From Verrucomicrobiaceae bacterium (GTDB lineage Bacteria; Verrucomicrobiota; Verrucomicrobiia; Verrucomicrobiales; Verrucomicrobiaceae), in the NCBI GenBank assembly GCA_016795465.1, contig JAEUHK010000030.1, positions 62,001 to 126,000 of the forward strand: a stretch of DNA of 64,000 nt, written 5' to 3'. Positions within the stretch are counted from its first letter, which is position 1; every line of letters begins with the position of its first letter. The notes under the pieces are model-generated. The model worked only from the letters and a program-made list of their open reading frames with translations. It was not told the origin of the DNA and searched no databases. The position numbers were made by a program, and so were the translations under genes. Shown piece by piece: positions 27,625-36,165 of the stretch.

Positions 27625-28512
27625 ATGAAGCTCAAGCTCGACCTCGATGATTTCCGTGTGCCGGACGGCAAGCCTTTCCGCATCAAGAAGGCCAAAACCA
27701 AGGTGAAGGACCTTTACCAGGATGATGCGCACTACGAATCGCTCATCGCGGAGTTCCGGGAGGAGATCGACGAACTGCAGCAGAAGATGTATGCGCAGAA
27801 CCACCAGGGCCTGCTGCTCATCTTTCAAGCCATGGACGCGGCGGGCAAGGACAGCACGATCAAGCATGTGATGAGCGGCGTGAACACGCAGGGAGTGGAG
27901 TGCCATGCCTTCAAACGCCCGACGGATGCCGAGCTGGACCATGACTTCCTCTGGCGCACGACCCGCGTGATGCCACCACGCGGCCGCATCGGCATTTTCA
28001 ACCGAAGCTACTACGAAGAGGTGCTGGTCTGCCGCGTGCATCCGGAGATCGTCACCAAAATCCAGCGTCTGCCGGACAAGACCACCAGCAACCTCACGAA
28101 GCTCTTCGACGACCGTTTGAAGGACATCCGCAACTTCGAAGCCTACTGCCACCGCAATGGCATCCGCATCGTGAAGTTCTTCCTCCATGTCTCGAAGGAC
28201 GAGCAGAAGAAACGTTTCCTGGCCCGCATCGACACACCGAGCAAGAATTGGAAGTTCGAGGAGGCCGACGTGCGCGAGCGGGCGCACTGGAAGGACTACA
28301 TGGAGGCCTACGAGGATGCGATCCGCGTCACTGGCACGGAGGACTGCCCGTGGTATGTCGTCCCGGCCGATGACAAGAAGAACATGCGCCTCATCGTCAG
28401 CGCCGCCATTCTCGACGAGATGCAGCGGATGAAGCTCGCCTGGCCAAAGCTCCCCGCCGACAAGCTCGGCGGCCTCGCCCAATGCAAGAAGCTGCTTCTG
28501 GCGGAAAAGTGA
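27625..28512 (+). CDS. ppk2: Polyphosphate kinase 2 family protein
   Basis: The 295-residue PPK2-family enzyme transfers phosphate between polyphosphate and a nucleotide. It has Walker A DAAGKDSTIKHVMSG beginning at residue 71, a Walker B/lid region FNRSYYEEVLVCRVHPE at about 125-141 and a basic N-terminal extension. The single-domain length of about 295 residues fits the class I/III group, which mostly forms nucleoside triphosphates or diphosphates from polyphosphate. Substrate (ADP, GDP or AMP) cannot be told from the motifs. It is transcribed divergently from the PVC-type cytochrome gene and 57 bp ahead of hisA. Confidence 0.9.
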   Translation: MKLKLDLDDFRVPDGKPFRIKKAKTKVKDLYQDDAHYESLIAEFREEIDELQQKMYAQNHQGLLLIFQAMDAAGKDSTIKHVMSGVNTQGVECHAFKRPTDAELDHDFLWRTTRVMPPRGRIGIFNRSYYEEVLVCRVHPEIVTKIQRLPDKTTSNLTKLFDDRLKDIRNFEAYCHRNGIRIVKFFLHVSKDEQKKRFLARIDTPSKNWKFEEADVRERAHWKDYMEAYEDAIRVTGTEDCPWYVVPADDKKNMRLIVSAAILDEMQRMKLAWPKLPADKLGGLAQCKKLLLAEK

Positions 28513-28569
28513 GCGGTTCCACGCTTGAACAAAAGCCTGGCAGCGGTAGGACACGCGACCTCCCACCGC

Positions 28570-29340
28570 ATGACAAAGTTCCGCCCCTGCATCGATCTCC
28601 ACGACGGCCGCGTAAAGCAGATCGTCGGCTCCTCGCTGCGGGATGACGGCACCGGATTGAAGACTAACTTTGTGAGCGACCGCGATGCCGCTTGGTATGC
28701 GCAGCTCTATCAACGCGATGGCCTCACAGGTGGTCACGTCATTCTTTTGGGCAAAGGCAATGAGCAGGCCGCAAAATCGGCCGTGGGCGCCTTCCCGGGC
28801 GGCTTGCAAGTCGGCGGCGGCATTAAGCCGGAAAACGCGGCGGAGTATCTCGATGCCGGAGCCAGCCATGTGATCGTCACCAGCTACCTGTTTGATGCCG
28901 ATGGCCGTTTCGATGAAAAGCGGCTCGATGCCATCGTGAGTGCGGCAGGCCGTGAAAAGCTCGTCATCGACCTCAGTTGCAAGGCAATGCCTCAAGGCTG
29001 GACCGTGGCGATGAACCGCTGGCAGACGCTGACCACGCTCGACGTGACCGCGGAGTCACTGAAATGGCTCGCCGGACATTGCGCGGAGTTTTTGATCCAC
29101 GCCGTCGATGTCGAAGGCAAGTGTGAGGGCATCGATGAGGCGCTCGTGAGCTTCCTCGGCGAGCATTCACCCGTGCCGATGACCTACGCGGGAGGCATCC
29201 GCCATCTCGACGACCTCAAGCGCATCGATGTGCTCAGCTCCGGCCGCGTGGACGGCACTGTCGGCAGCGCTCTCGATCTCTTCGGCGGCACCGGTGCGAG
29301 ATACGACGAGCTCGTGGCTTGGAACAATCGTCCCTCATAA
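28570..29340 (+). CDS. hisA: HisA (ProFAR isomerase), eukaryotic-like type
   Basis: The 256-residue TIM-barrel enzyme should convert ProFAR to PRFAR in histidine synthesis. The sequence follows the eukaryotic HIS6 pattern and not that of typical bacterial HisA: CIDLHDGRVKQIVG near the start, GGHVILLG, LQVGGGI, then ASHVIVTSYLF, KLVIDLSCK, FLIHAVDVEGKCEGID, MTYAGGIRHLDDL and GSALDLFGG. The conserved Asp in CIDLHDG and the Asp in HAVDVEG occupy the catalytic strand positions. No other his gene is adjacent. It is followed, 1 bp after its stop, by the FAH-family gene. The ATG at 28570 is chosen because upstream codons are not family-like. Confidence 0.87.
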   Translation: MTKFRPCIDLHDGRVKQIVGSSLRDDGTGLKTNFVSDRDAAWYAQLYQRDGLTGGHVILLGKGNEQAAKSAVGAFPGGLQVGGGIKPENAAEYLDAGASHVIVTSYLFDADGRFDEKRLDAIVSAAGREKLVIDLSCKAMPQGWTVAMNRWQTLTTLDVTAESLKWLAGHCAEFLIHAVDVEGKCEGIDEALVSFLGEHSPVPMTYAGGIRHLDDLKRIDVLSSGRVDGTVGSALDLFGGTGARYDELVAWNNRPS

Positions 29341-29341
29341 C

Positions 29342-30145
29342 ATGAAGATCATCCGCTTCGCCAACCCACAGAGCCACATCGCCCACGCCGCCCAACAAGA
29401 CGACGGATCAGCCTTCATCATCGAAGGCGACATCTTCGGCGATTTTCGTGTCACCGATCAAAAAGCGGAGATCGCGAAGCTGCTCGCTCCTGTGCAGCCC
29501 TTTGCCATCATCTGCATCGGTCTGAACTACAAGTTTCACGCCGAGGAGACCAAGGCCGCGATCCCGCAGCACCCCGTCGTCTTCATGAAGCTGCCGAATG
29601 TGGTGCAGCATCCCGGGGATCCCATTCTGCTGCCCACGCACCTGAAAAGCGACAAGGTGGACTACGAATGCGAGCTGGCAGTCATCATCGGCAAGAAAGC
29701 CCGCAATGTGAGCAAGGCGGATGCCTTGAAGCATGTGCTCGGCTACACCTGCGGCAATGATGTAAGCGCCCGCGACTGGCAAAAGCACGGTGGCGGCGGC
29801 CAATGGTGCCGAGGCAAGAGCTTTGACACCTTTTGCCCTCTCGGCCCGGTGCTCGTGACCGCCGACGAGATCCCGAATCCGAACTCCCTCGCGATCAAAA
29901 CCATCCTCAATGGCCAGACGATGCAGGACTGGAACACGAACGACATGATCTTCGATGTCCCCACGCTGATCGAGTTCCTCAGCGGCAGCACCACGCTCAT
30001 GCCCGGCACCGTCATCATGACCGGCACGCCCCACGGCGTCGGCATGGCCCGCACGCCGCCTGTGTTCATGAAGCACGGCGACACCGTGAGCGTGGAGATC
30101 GAAACGATCGGCACGCTGACCAATCCCGTGCTCAATGAGGCCTGA
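29342..30145 (+). CDS. Fumarylacetoacetate hydrolase family enzyme
   Basis: The 267-residue protein has the FAH catalytic domain. AIICIGLNYKFHAEET opens the fold, DYECELAVIIG carries metal-ligand Glu residues, and YTCGNDVSARDWQ holds the conserved Asp. The motif RGKSFDTFCPLGP and, near the end, GTVIMTGTPHGVG are typical. FAH-family enzymes act as C-C hydrolases, decarboxylases or isomerases on oxo-acids, for example 2-hydroxyhepta-diene-dioate isomerase or acylpyruvase. It is one base downstream of hisA, so the two are co-transcribed, although no metabolic link is evident. Confidence 0.9.
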   Translation: MKIIRFANPQSHIAHAAQQDDGSAFIIEGDIFGDFRVTDQKAEIAKLLAPVQPFAIICIGLNYKFHAEETKAAIPQHPVVFMKLPNVVQHPGDPILLPTHLKSDKVDYECELAVIIGKKARNVSKADALKHVLGYTCGNDVSARDWQKHGGGGQWCRGKSFDTFCPLGPVLVTADEIPNPNSLAIKTILNGQTMQDWNTNDMIFDVPTLIEFLSGSTTLMPGTVIMTGTPHGVGMARTPPVFMKHGDTVSVEIETIGTLTNPVLNEA

Positions 30146-30208
30146 GCCACCTTTTCGTTACCGGCCCGTCATTGCAATCCGCTGCGTGGTTGCCATTCTC
30201 CTGCCGCC

Positions 30209-30523
30209 GTGGACCTCAAGCTCGTCAATCGTGAAATCCTGCTCTCCTTCTGGAAGGTGCATGTCCTGCATCACGCCGCCGAGGGCGAGGTGATCGGCAA
30301 TTGGATGCTCGAAGAGCTCCGGCATCACGGATACGACGTTAGCCCCGGCACGCTCTATCCGCTGCTCAAGCGCATGGAGAAAAACGGCTGGCTCACCTCC
30401 ACCGCCGATGACAAACGCGGCCCCAAAGCCCCGCGCAGCTACAAGATCACCCCGGATGGCCGGAAGGTGCTCAAAATCGCGCAGAAGCAGCTCCGCGAGC
30501 TCGGCGTCGAAGTGGGCAAGTAA
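30209..30523 (+). CDS. PadR family transcriptional regulator
   Basis: A 104-residue winged-helix protein with a GTG start. The PadR motif is complete: LEELRHHGYDVSPGTLYPLL, KRMEKNGWL and PRSYKITPDGRKVLK. PadR repressors respond to small aromatic or drug-like ligands and usually control an adjacent efflux pump or detoxifying enzyme. The RND pump begins 128 bp downstream on the same strand, so regulation of that pump is the likely job. A dyad at 30587-30603 in the spacer is a candidate site or hairpin. Confidence 0.9.
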   Translation: MDLKLVNREILLSFWKVHVLHHAAEGEVIGNWMLEELRHHGYDVSPGTLYPLLKRMEKNGWLTSTADDKRGPKAPRSYKITPDGRKVLKIAQKQLRELGVEVGK

Positions 30524-30586
30524 CGCCGGTCCGCAGACACGGCACTTTTTCCTCGTCTTCGGGGAAAGAAACTTGAATCCCCACGT

Positions 30587-30603
30587 TTTACGGCCCCCGT
30601 AAA
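30587..30603. promoter_or_regulatory. Perfect dyad TTTACGG-CCC-CCGTAAA before RND pump
   Basis: A perfect 7-bp inverted repeat with a 3-base centre lies between the PadR gene and the RND gene. It could be an operator for the PadR protein or a short transcript hairpin. PadR sites are usually of the ATGT-N8-ACAT kind, which this does not match, so the assignment is weak. Confidence 0.3.
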
Positions 30604-30651
30604 GCTTGCCGCCGTTCGTCATTCGCCATTCTGGTTTCGTCATTACCCTGC

Positions 30652-33600
30652 ATGTCTCCCGTCCGATTCGCCCTTCGCCATCCCTGGACCGTCCTGGTCG
30701 CCCTTGTTGCCGTGGCGCTGGGTGCGTGGCTTGGGCTCAAGCGCATGACCCGGGACATCTTTCCGCCCCTGGGCATCCCGACGATCTATGTGGCGCAGCC
30801 TTATGGCGGCATGGACCCGTTGCAGATGGAGGGCTACCTGACCTACCGTTACGAGTATCACTTCCTCTACATCGCAAACATCGAGCACGTGGAGTCCAAG
30901 TCGATCCAGGGCGCGTCGATCATGAAGCTGCAGTTTCATCCGGGCACGGACATGAGCCAGGCGATGTCCGAGACGGTGGCGCAGGTGAACCGCAGCCGTG
31001 CCTTCATGCCGCCGGGCACCGTGGCGCCCTTCATCATGCGGTTTGATGCCGGGAGTGTGGCCGTGGGCCATCTCGTGTTCTCCACGGATGATCCAAACAT
31101 CACGCTGAACCAGATGCAGGACCAAGCGCTGAACAAGGTGCGTCCCGCCTTTGCCACGCTGCCGGGCGTCTCAGCCCCTCCGCCCTTCGGCGGCAGCTCG
31201 CGCGGCATCGTGGTGAATGTGAATCCGGACCGAATGAAGGCCTACAACCTCTCGCCGGATGACATCGTGCAGGCCATCGCGAAGGGTAATCCGATCAGCC
31301 CGTCCGGGAACATGAATCTCGATGGCAAGTATCCCATCGTGCCGACCAACGCGATCGTGACCAACGTGAAGGATCTCGAGGCTGTGCCGCTGAAAAAGAC
31401 GGACAAGGGCGCCGTCTTCATCCGCGATGTGGCCACCGTGGCGGATGCCGCCGACGTCACCACCTCCTACGCGTTGGCGAATGGCAAACGCACGGTCTAC
31501 CTGCCGGTGACAAAGCGTGCGGAGGCTTCCACGCTCGAGGTGGTGAAGACGGTGCGCGCAGCGGTGCCGGAGTTTCAGAAGCTGCTGCCGGAAGGCATCA
31601 AAGTAAGCTTCGAGTTCGACCAGACCCCGGTCGTGAACCGCAGCATCCAGGACTTGCTGAACGAAGGCGCCCTCGGTGCCCTCCTCACCGGTTTGATGGT
31701 GCTCGTCTTCCTCCGCGACCTGCGTTCCGCCTTCATCGTGGTCATCAACATCCCGCTCTCGCTGCTCGCCGCCACCTTCGGCCTGTGGATCAGCGGGCAG
31801 AACATCCACCTGATGACGCTCGGCGGTCTGGCGCTTGCCGTGGGCATCCTGGTCGATGAGGCCACCGTGACCGTGGAAAACATCCACACGCACCTCGCCC
31901 GCGGCAAATCGCTGGCCCGCTCCGCGCTGGATGGCACGCTGGAGACCACACTGCCGCGCCTGCTGGCCATGCTGTGCATCCTCGCGGTGTTCATCCCTGC
32001 CTTTTTCATGATCGGCGCGGCCCGGGCGCTCTTTGTGCCGCTCGCGCTCGCGGTCGGTTTTGCGATGTTCGCGTCCTTCGTGCTCTCCAGCACGCTCGTT
32101 CCAGTGCTTTCCGTCTGGTTGCTCCCGAAAAAGGTCCGTTTGCATGAGGACAAGCCCGGCCTCGTCGCCCGAATGTATAGCGGCCTCGTCAAAACGGCAG
32201 TCACGATGCGCTGGATCCTCGTTCCGGCCTATCTCGGTGGCGCGGCGCTGATCGTCGTGTCCTTTGGGCCGTTTCTCGGATCGGAAATCTTCCCGCAGAC
32301 GGACAGCGGCCAGTTCGCCATTCGCTTCCGCGCCCCCAGCGGCACGCAGGTGGGCATCACCGAAGGCATCGCGCAGAAGATCCTCAAGATCATCGGCGAC
32401 GAGGCTCCGGTCGAGTTTTCCATTGGCATGGTGGGCGTGCACAATTCCAGCTTCCCCGTGAATCTGGTGCATTTGTGGAATGGCGGCCCCGAGGAGGGCT
32501 GGCTGGCCCTTCAGCTCCAAAAGGACGCCGGCGTGACCGTGGAGGCCTTGCAGGAAAAACTGCGCGACATCATGCGGCGCGAGCTTCCTGATGTGCGTGT
32601 GTCTTTCGAGCCGCAGGACATCGTGAGCCGCGTGATGAGCTTTGGTGCCTCAACGCCCATCGAGGTCGCCGTGAGCGGCCCCAGCCTCCCTGCGAGCAAA
32701 GAGCATGCGGAGAAGCTCCTCGCGAAGCTGAGCGAGCTGCCTTTCCTGCGTGATGCGCAGATCGCGCAGACACTCGATGCGCCCACGGTGAACGTCCAAA
32801 TCGACCGCGAGCGTGCTGGATTGCTCGGCGTGAATGTGGAGGACGTCACACGCAGCCTCGTGGCCGCCACCACCTCCAGCCGCTTCACGCAGCCGGTGTT
32901 TTGGGCCGATCCGGGCACCGGCATCAGCTTCAATGTGCAGGTGCAGATCCCCGAAGAACGCACGAAGAGCATCGAAGACCTGGGCAACATCCCGGTGAAA
33001 TCCGCCCATGGCGGCACCGTGCTGCTGCGCACCATCGCCAAGCTCGAACCAGGCACCGCCGTGGGCACTTACGAGCGCTACAACATGGTGCGCATCGCCA
33101 GCATCACCGCGAACATTCATGCCATCGACTTTGGCAGCGCCATCAAGGCCGTGCGCAAAGCCATCGACGAGTTGGGGCCCGCCCCCGATGGCAAGACGAA
33201 GGTGGACATCCGGGGCCAGGTGGTGCCCTTCAACCAGCTCTACGAGGGTTTCAGCAGCGGCCTCGTGATCGCCATCCTGGTGATCTTCCTGCTCTTGTGC
33301 GCCAATTTCCAATCGCTGCGCCTCGCCATCGTCGTCATCTCCACCATGCCCGCGGTCATCGCCGGCGTGGTGCTCGCGTTGTTCTTCACCAGCACCACGA
33401 TCAACATCCAGTCCGCCATGGGCGCCATCATGGCCGTCGGCGTGGCCGTGGCGAATGCGATCCTTCTCGTGACCTTCGCCGACCGTGCCCGTCTGGCGAA
33501 GCAAGGCGACCGCCGTGCCGCCGCGATCGAAGGAGCGGTCAGCCGTCTGCGCCCGATCTTGATGACCAGCTTTGCCATGATCGCCGGCATGATGCCGCTC

Positions 33601-33780
33601 GCACTCGGTGCTGGCCAGACCGCACCGCTCGGTCGTGCGGTCGTTGGTGGTCTGGCACTCGCCACCGTCGCCACATTGTTCTTCCTTCCGGCCATCTTTG
33701 CCCTTCTCGCCAGCAAGAAGGCCACCTCCGCCTCACTCGATCCCGATGACGAGCAGAGCGCCCTCTTTGAAACCCGCTGA
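30652..33780 (+). CDS. RND efflux pump, inner-membrane transporter
   Basis: The 1042-residue transporter has the AcrB/HAE layout: one helix at about 10-28, a large periplasmic loop, a cluster of helices at about 335-545, a second large loop and a final cluster at about 860-1020. The proton-relay region reads LAVGILVDEATVTVENI near 400, with Asp-Glu in place of the AcrB Asp-Asp pair. The final cluster has MGAIMAVGVAVANAILLVTF. It is the first structural gene of a transporter-adaptor-TolC operon. The order (pump before adaptor) is less common than adaptor first. Substrates are not predictable. Confidence 0.92.
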   Translation: MSPVRFALRHPWTVLVALVAVALGAWLGLKRMTRDIFPPLGIPTIYVAQPYGGMDPLQMEGYLTYRYEYHFLYIANIEHVESKSIQGASIMKLQFHPGTDMSQAMSETVAQVNRSRAFMPPGTVAPFIMRFDAGSVAVGHLVFSTDDPNITLNQMQDQALNKVRPAFATLPGVSAPPPFGGSSRGIVVNVNPDRMKAYNLSPDDIVQAIAKGNPISPSGNMNLDGKYPIVPTNAIVTNVKDLEAVPLKKTDKGAVFIRDVATVADAADVTTSYALANGKRTVYLPVTKRAEASTLEVVKTVRAAVPEFQKLLPEGIKVSFEFDQTPVVNRSIQDLLNEGALGALLTGLMVLVFLRDLRSAFIVVINIPLSLLAATFGLWISGQNIHLMTLGGLALAVGILVDEATVTVENIHTHLARGKSLARSALDGTLETTLPRLLAMLCILAVFIPAFFMIGAARALFVPLALAVGFAMFASFVLSSTLVPVLSVWLLPKKVRLHEDKPGLVARMYSGLVKTAVTMRWILVPAYLGGAALIVVSFGPFLGSEIFPQTDSGQFAIRFRAPSGTQVGITEGIAQKILKIIGDEAPVEFSIGMVGVHNSSFPVNLVHLWNGGPEEGWLALQLQKDAGVTVEALQEKLRDIMRRELPDVRVSFEPQDIVSRVMSFGASTPIEVAVSGPSLPASKEHAEKLLAKLSELPFLRDAQIAQTLDAPTVNVQIDRERAGLLGVNVEDVTRSLVAATTSSRFTQPVFWADPGTGISFNVQVQIPEERTKSIEDLGNIPVKSAHGGTVLLRTIAKLEPGTAVGTYERYNMVRIASITANIHAIDFGSAIKAVRKAIDELGPAPDGKTKVDIRGQVVPFNQLYEGFSSGLVIAILVIFLLLCANFQSLRLAIVVISTMPAVIAGVVLALFFTSTTINIQSAMGAIMAVGVAVANAILLVTFADRARLAKQGDRRAAAIEGAVSRLRPILMTSFAMIAGMMPLALGAGQTAPLGRAVVGGLALATVATLFFLPAIFALLASKKATSASLDPDDEQSALFETR

Positions 33781-33793
33781 TCCTCTTCTTGCC

Positions 33794-34777
33794 ATGAAGC
33801 ATCTTCTTGTACTCTGCCTCCTCACCACGAGCGTGCTCGCGCTTGAACTGCCGGTCACCCGACCGCAGAAAGGCACTATTCACCGCTGGGTGACGCTTCC
33901 TGCCGCCTTTGCCCCTTGGCAGCAGGTCGAGCTCAAGGCCCGTGTGGCTGGCTACATTCAAAAAATCACCGTCGATAAGGGCGATGTCGTCACAGCGGGC
34001 CAGAAACTCATCGAGATCGAAGTCCCCGAACTGCAAGCAGACCTCATCAAGCACCGCGCCGAGGTCGCGGCTGCCGAGATCGAGGTAAAACGCCTCCACG
34101 AGGCCCGCGCGAAGTCTCCCGACCTCGTTTTGCCGCAGTCCGTCGATGATGCCGAGGCCAAACTCGCCATCGCCAAGGCCGGCATGGAGCGCACGAATGC
34201 CCTGATCGACCTCGCTCACATCAAAGCACCCTTCGCTGGCACGATTACCGATCGTCGCGTGGATCCCGGGGCCTTCGCCGCCGCGGGTGGAGAGTCGCTC
34301 CTGCAAATCACCGATGCCGGCACGCTGCGCCTGCAGGTGCCCGTGATCGAGGTTGAGACCTCGTTCCTCAAAAACGGCCTGCAAGTGGAGGTCAAGGTGG
34401 ACGCTCTCAACGGCTCGTCGATCAAAGCCACGCTGAGCCGCATCACCGGCACGCTCGATCCGGCCACGCGCACCATGCTCATCGAGGCCGATTTCAAAAA
34501 CGACGATGGCAGGCTCCGCCCGGGCATGTTCGCCACCGCCCGCATCGCCTTGGAGCAGCACGACAACGCTACTCTCATTCCCGTGGCCGCGCTGGTGAAG
34601 GAAAAGGCGAACAGCTTTGTCTTCAAGCATGTGGACGGCAAGGCCATGAAAACTGCCGTCAAACCCGTCTTTAACGACGGCGTGAATGTCGAGGTGCCGG
34701 AGCTGAAGACGGATGATGTGTTGCTCGTGCCCGGAACGACCACGCTGACTGACAAACAAGCCGTCACCGCCAAGTAA
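33794..34777 (+). CDS. RND efflux periplasmic adaptor (MFP)
   Basis: The 327-residue membrane fusion protein has a cleavable signal peptide (1-17, ending SVLALE). The first lipoyl half is VELKARVAGYIQKITVDKGD, a helical hairpin spans about 75-130, and the second lipoyl half ends HIKAPFAGTITDRRVDPGAF. A beta-barrel and a membrane-proximal domain follow. It bridges the inner-membrane pump and the TolC-like channel. The true start is 33794 (MKHLLVLCLL); a longer frame reaching into the pump gene is an artefact. Its stop is immediately followed by an inverted repeat. Confidence 0.92.
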   Translation: MKHLLVLCLLTTSVLALELPVTRPQKGTIHRWVTLPAAFAPWQQVELKARVAGYIQKITVDKGDVVTAGQKLIEIEVPELQADLIKHRAEVAAAEIEVKRLHEARAKSPDLVLPQSVDDAEAKLAIAKAGMERTNALIDLAHIKAPFAGTITDRRVDPGAFAAAGGESLLQITDAGTLRLQVPVIEVETSFLKNGLQVEVKVDALNGSSIKATLSRITGTLDPATRTMLIEADFKNDDGRLRPGMFATARIALEQHDNATLIPVAALVKEKANSFVFKHVDGKAMKTAVKPVFNDGVNVEVPELKTDDVLLVPGTTTLTDKQAVTAK

Positions 34778-34852
34778 GTTGGAGTCCAGGCTTTAGCCGA
34801 CTCTTTGAAATCTCCCATCCTTCCAAACCTCGGCTAAAGCCTAGACTCCAAC
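34778..34852. repeat. Inverted repeat, GTTGGAGTC-AGGCTTTAGCC family (intergenic copy)
   Basis: Arms at 34778-34800 and 34830-34852 are reverse complements at 22 of 23 positions around a 29-base loop. The left arm begins right after the TAA stop of the adaptor gene. The same family appears inside a coding sequence at 47142-47205. Confidence 0.85.
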
Positions 34853-34863
34853 CTCTGACTGCC

Positions 34864-36162
34864 ATGCCTTCTTTGATTCGATCCCTTGGACTGCTTTTGT
34901 TCGCATCTGTGTCGGTAGCGGCACCAGTCCACGTGGACCTTCCCACCGTCATGATGCTCGCGGGCGCGAACAACGACGAGATCCAGCTCGCGAAGACAAA
35001 ACACACGGAAGTGCTCGCCGAGTCAAAACTGGCGTGGCAGCGGTTTTGGCCTTCGTTGACGCTGGGGGCGGGTTATCGGCGCACGGATGGGAATGTGCAG
35101 GACATCGCGGGGGCGGTGTTTGATGTCAGCAAGCAGCAGTACACTGTGGGACCGAATCTCATGATCGATTGGTCGCCCGGTGACATGTATTACGCGGCGC
35201 TGGCGGCGAAACAGCGGGCGCTGGCGGCGGAGCAACTCGCAGAGAAAACACGACGCGACATCGTGATGCAAGCGACGGGCCGCTACTACGATCTTTTGGC
35301 CGCGGAGGCCTCGCTGGCGATCATCGAGGACGATTTGCGGCTCACGCAGGACTACGAAAAACAGATCGGCGGTGCCGTCGATGCCGGAACAGCTTTCCGT
35401 GCTGATTTGCTGCGCGTGAAGACCCAAGTCAGCCGCGAAAAACTCGCCATCCGCCAGCATCAAGAGAAGCGCGATCTCGCCGCAGCAGCGCTCGCGGAGA
35501 CGCTGCGACTGCCCGCCGACAGCGAACTGCGCCCCGCGAAGGCCGACCTTGTGCCTGTGCGCTTGATCGACCGCAAACTCGGTGTCGCCACGCTCATCTC
35601 GCAGGCCTCGCAGCATCGTCCCGAGATGAAAGCGGCGGGTGCGGTGAACCAAGCCGCCGTTTTGGAAAAAGACCGCGCCCGCGTGGCTCCGATGATTCCG
35701 AGCGTGCACGCCGGTTTTGGACTCGGAGGGCTCGGCGGTGGTTACAACGGCTCGATGGGCAACTTTGACTACTCGCAGAACCTCTATCTCGGCATCGGTT
35801 GGAAAATCGGCCCCGGCGGCCTGTTTGACAAACAACGCCAGATCATCGCCGGAGCTCAGGAAGAGGCCACCAAGCAGCAAGCTGGCCAGATCAAGGCCGC
35901 CATCGGCCGCGAGGTCGTGGAGGCTGCGGCGAAGGCGCAGAGCGCTCACGATCAGATCGACATCAACGACGAAGCCGTGACTGCGGCGGAGGAAATGGTG
36001 AAGCTGGCCAAAGAACGCCAGGCGAGCCAACTCGGTGTCGTCTTGGAGTATCTGCTGGCACGCGAAGAACTCACGCGGGCCCGTCAAAGCCGCGTGGAGG
36101 CGGTCACCAGCTTCAACAAGGCGCAGCACGAACTCAAACGAGCGGTCGGCAAGCAGCCGTGA
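34864..36162 (+). CDS. TolC family outer-membrane channel
   Basis: The 432-residue protein has a signal peptide (1-20, ending SVAAP) and two long coiled-coil repeats. The TolC/OEP pattern shows as KLAWQRFWPSLTLGAGYRRT near the first strand pair, LAAEASLAIIEDDLRLTQDY in the first helix and, in the second half, VAPMIPSVHAGFGLGGLG and a closing helix with VVLEYLLAREELTRARQSR. It forms the outer-membrane exit duct of the RND pump encoded upstream. The stop is 3 bp from the stop of the convergent FHA gene. Confidence 0.9.
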   Translation: MPSLIRSLGLLLFASVSVAAPVHVDLPTVMMLAGANNDEIQLAKTKHTEVLAESKLAWQRFWPSLTLGAGYRRTDGNVQDIAGAVFDVSKQQYTVGPNLMIDWSPGDMYYAALAAKQRALAAEQLAEKTRRDIVMQATGRYYDLLAAEASLAIIEDDLRLTQDYEKQIGGAVDAGTAFRADLLRVKTQVSREKLAIRQHQEKRDLAAAALAETLRLPADSELRPAKADLVPVRLIDRKLGVATLISQASQHRPEMKAAGAVNQAAVLEKDRARVAPMIPSVHAGFGLGGLGGGYNGSMGNFDYSQNLYLGIGWKIGPGGLFDKQRQIIAGAQEEATKQQAGQIKAAIGREVVEAAAKAQSAHDQIDINDEAVTAAEEMVKLAKERQASQLGVVLEYLLAREELTRARQSRVEAVTSFNKAQHELKRAVGKQP

Positions 36163-36165
36163 TCC

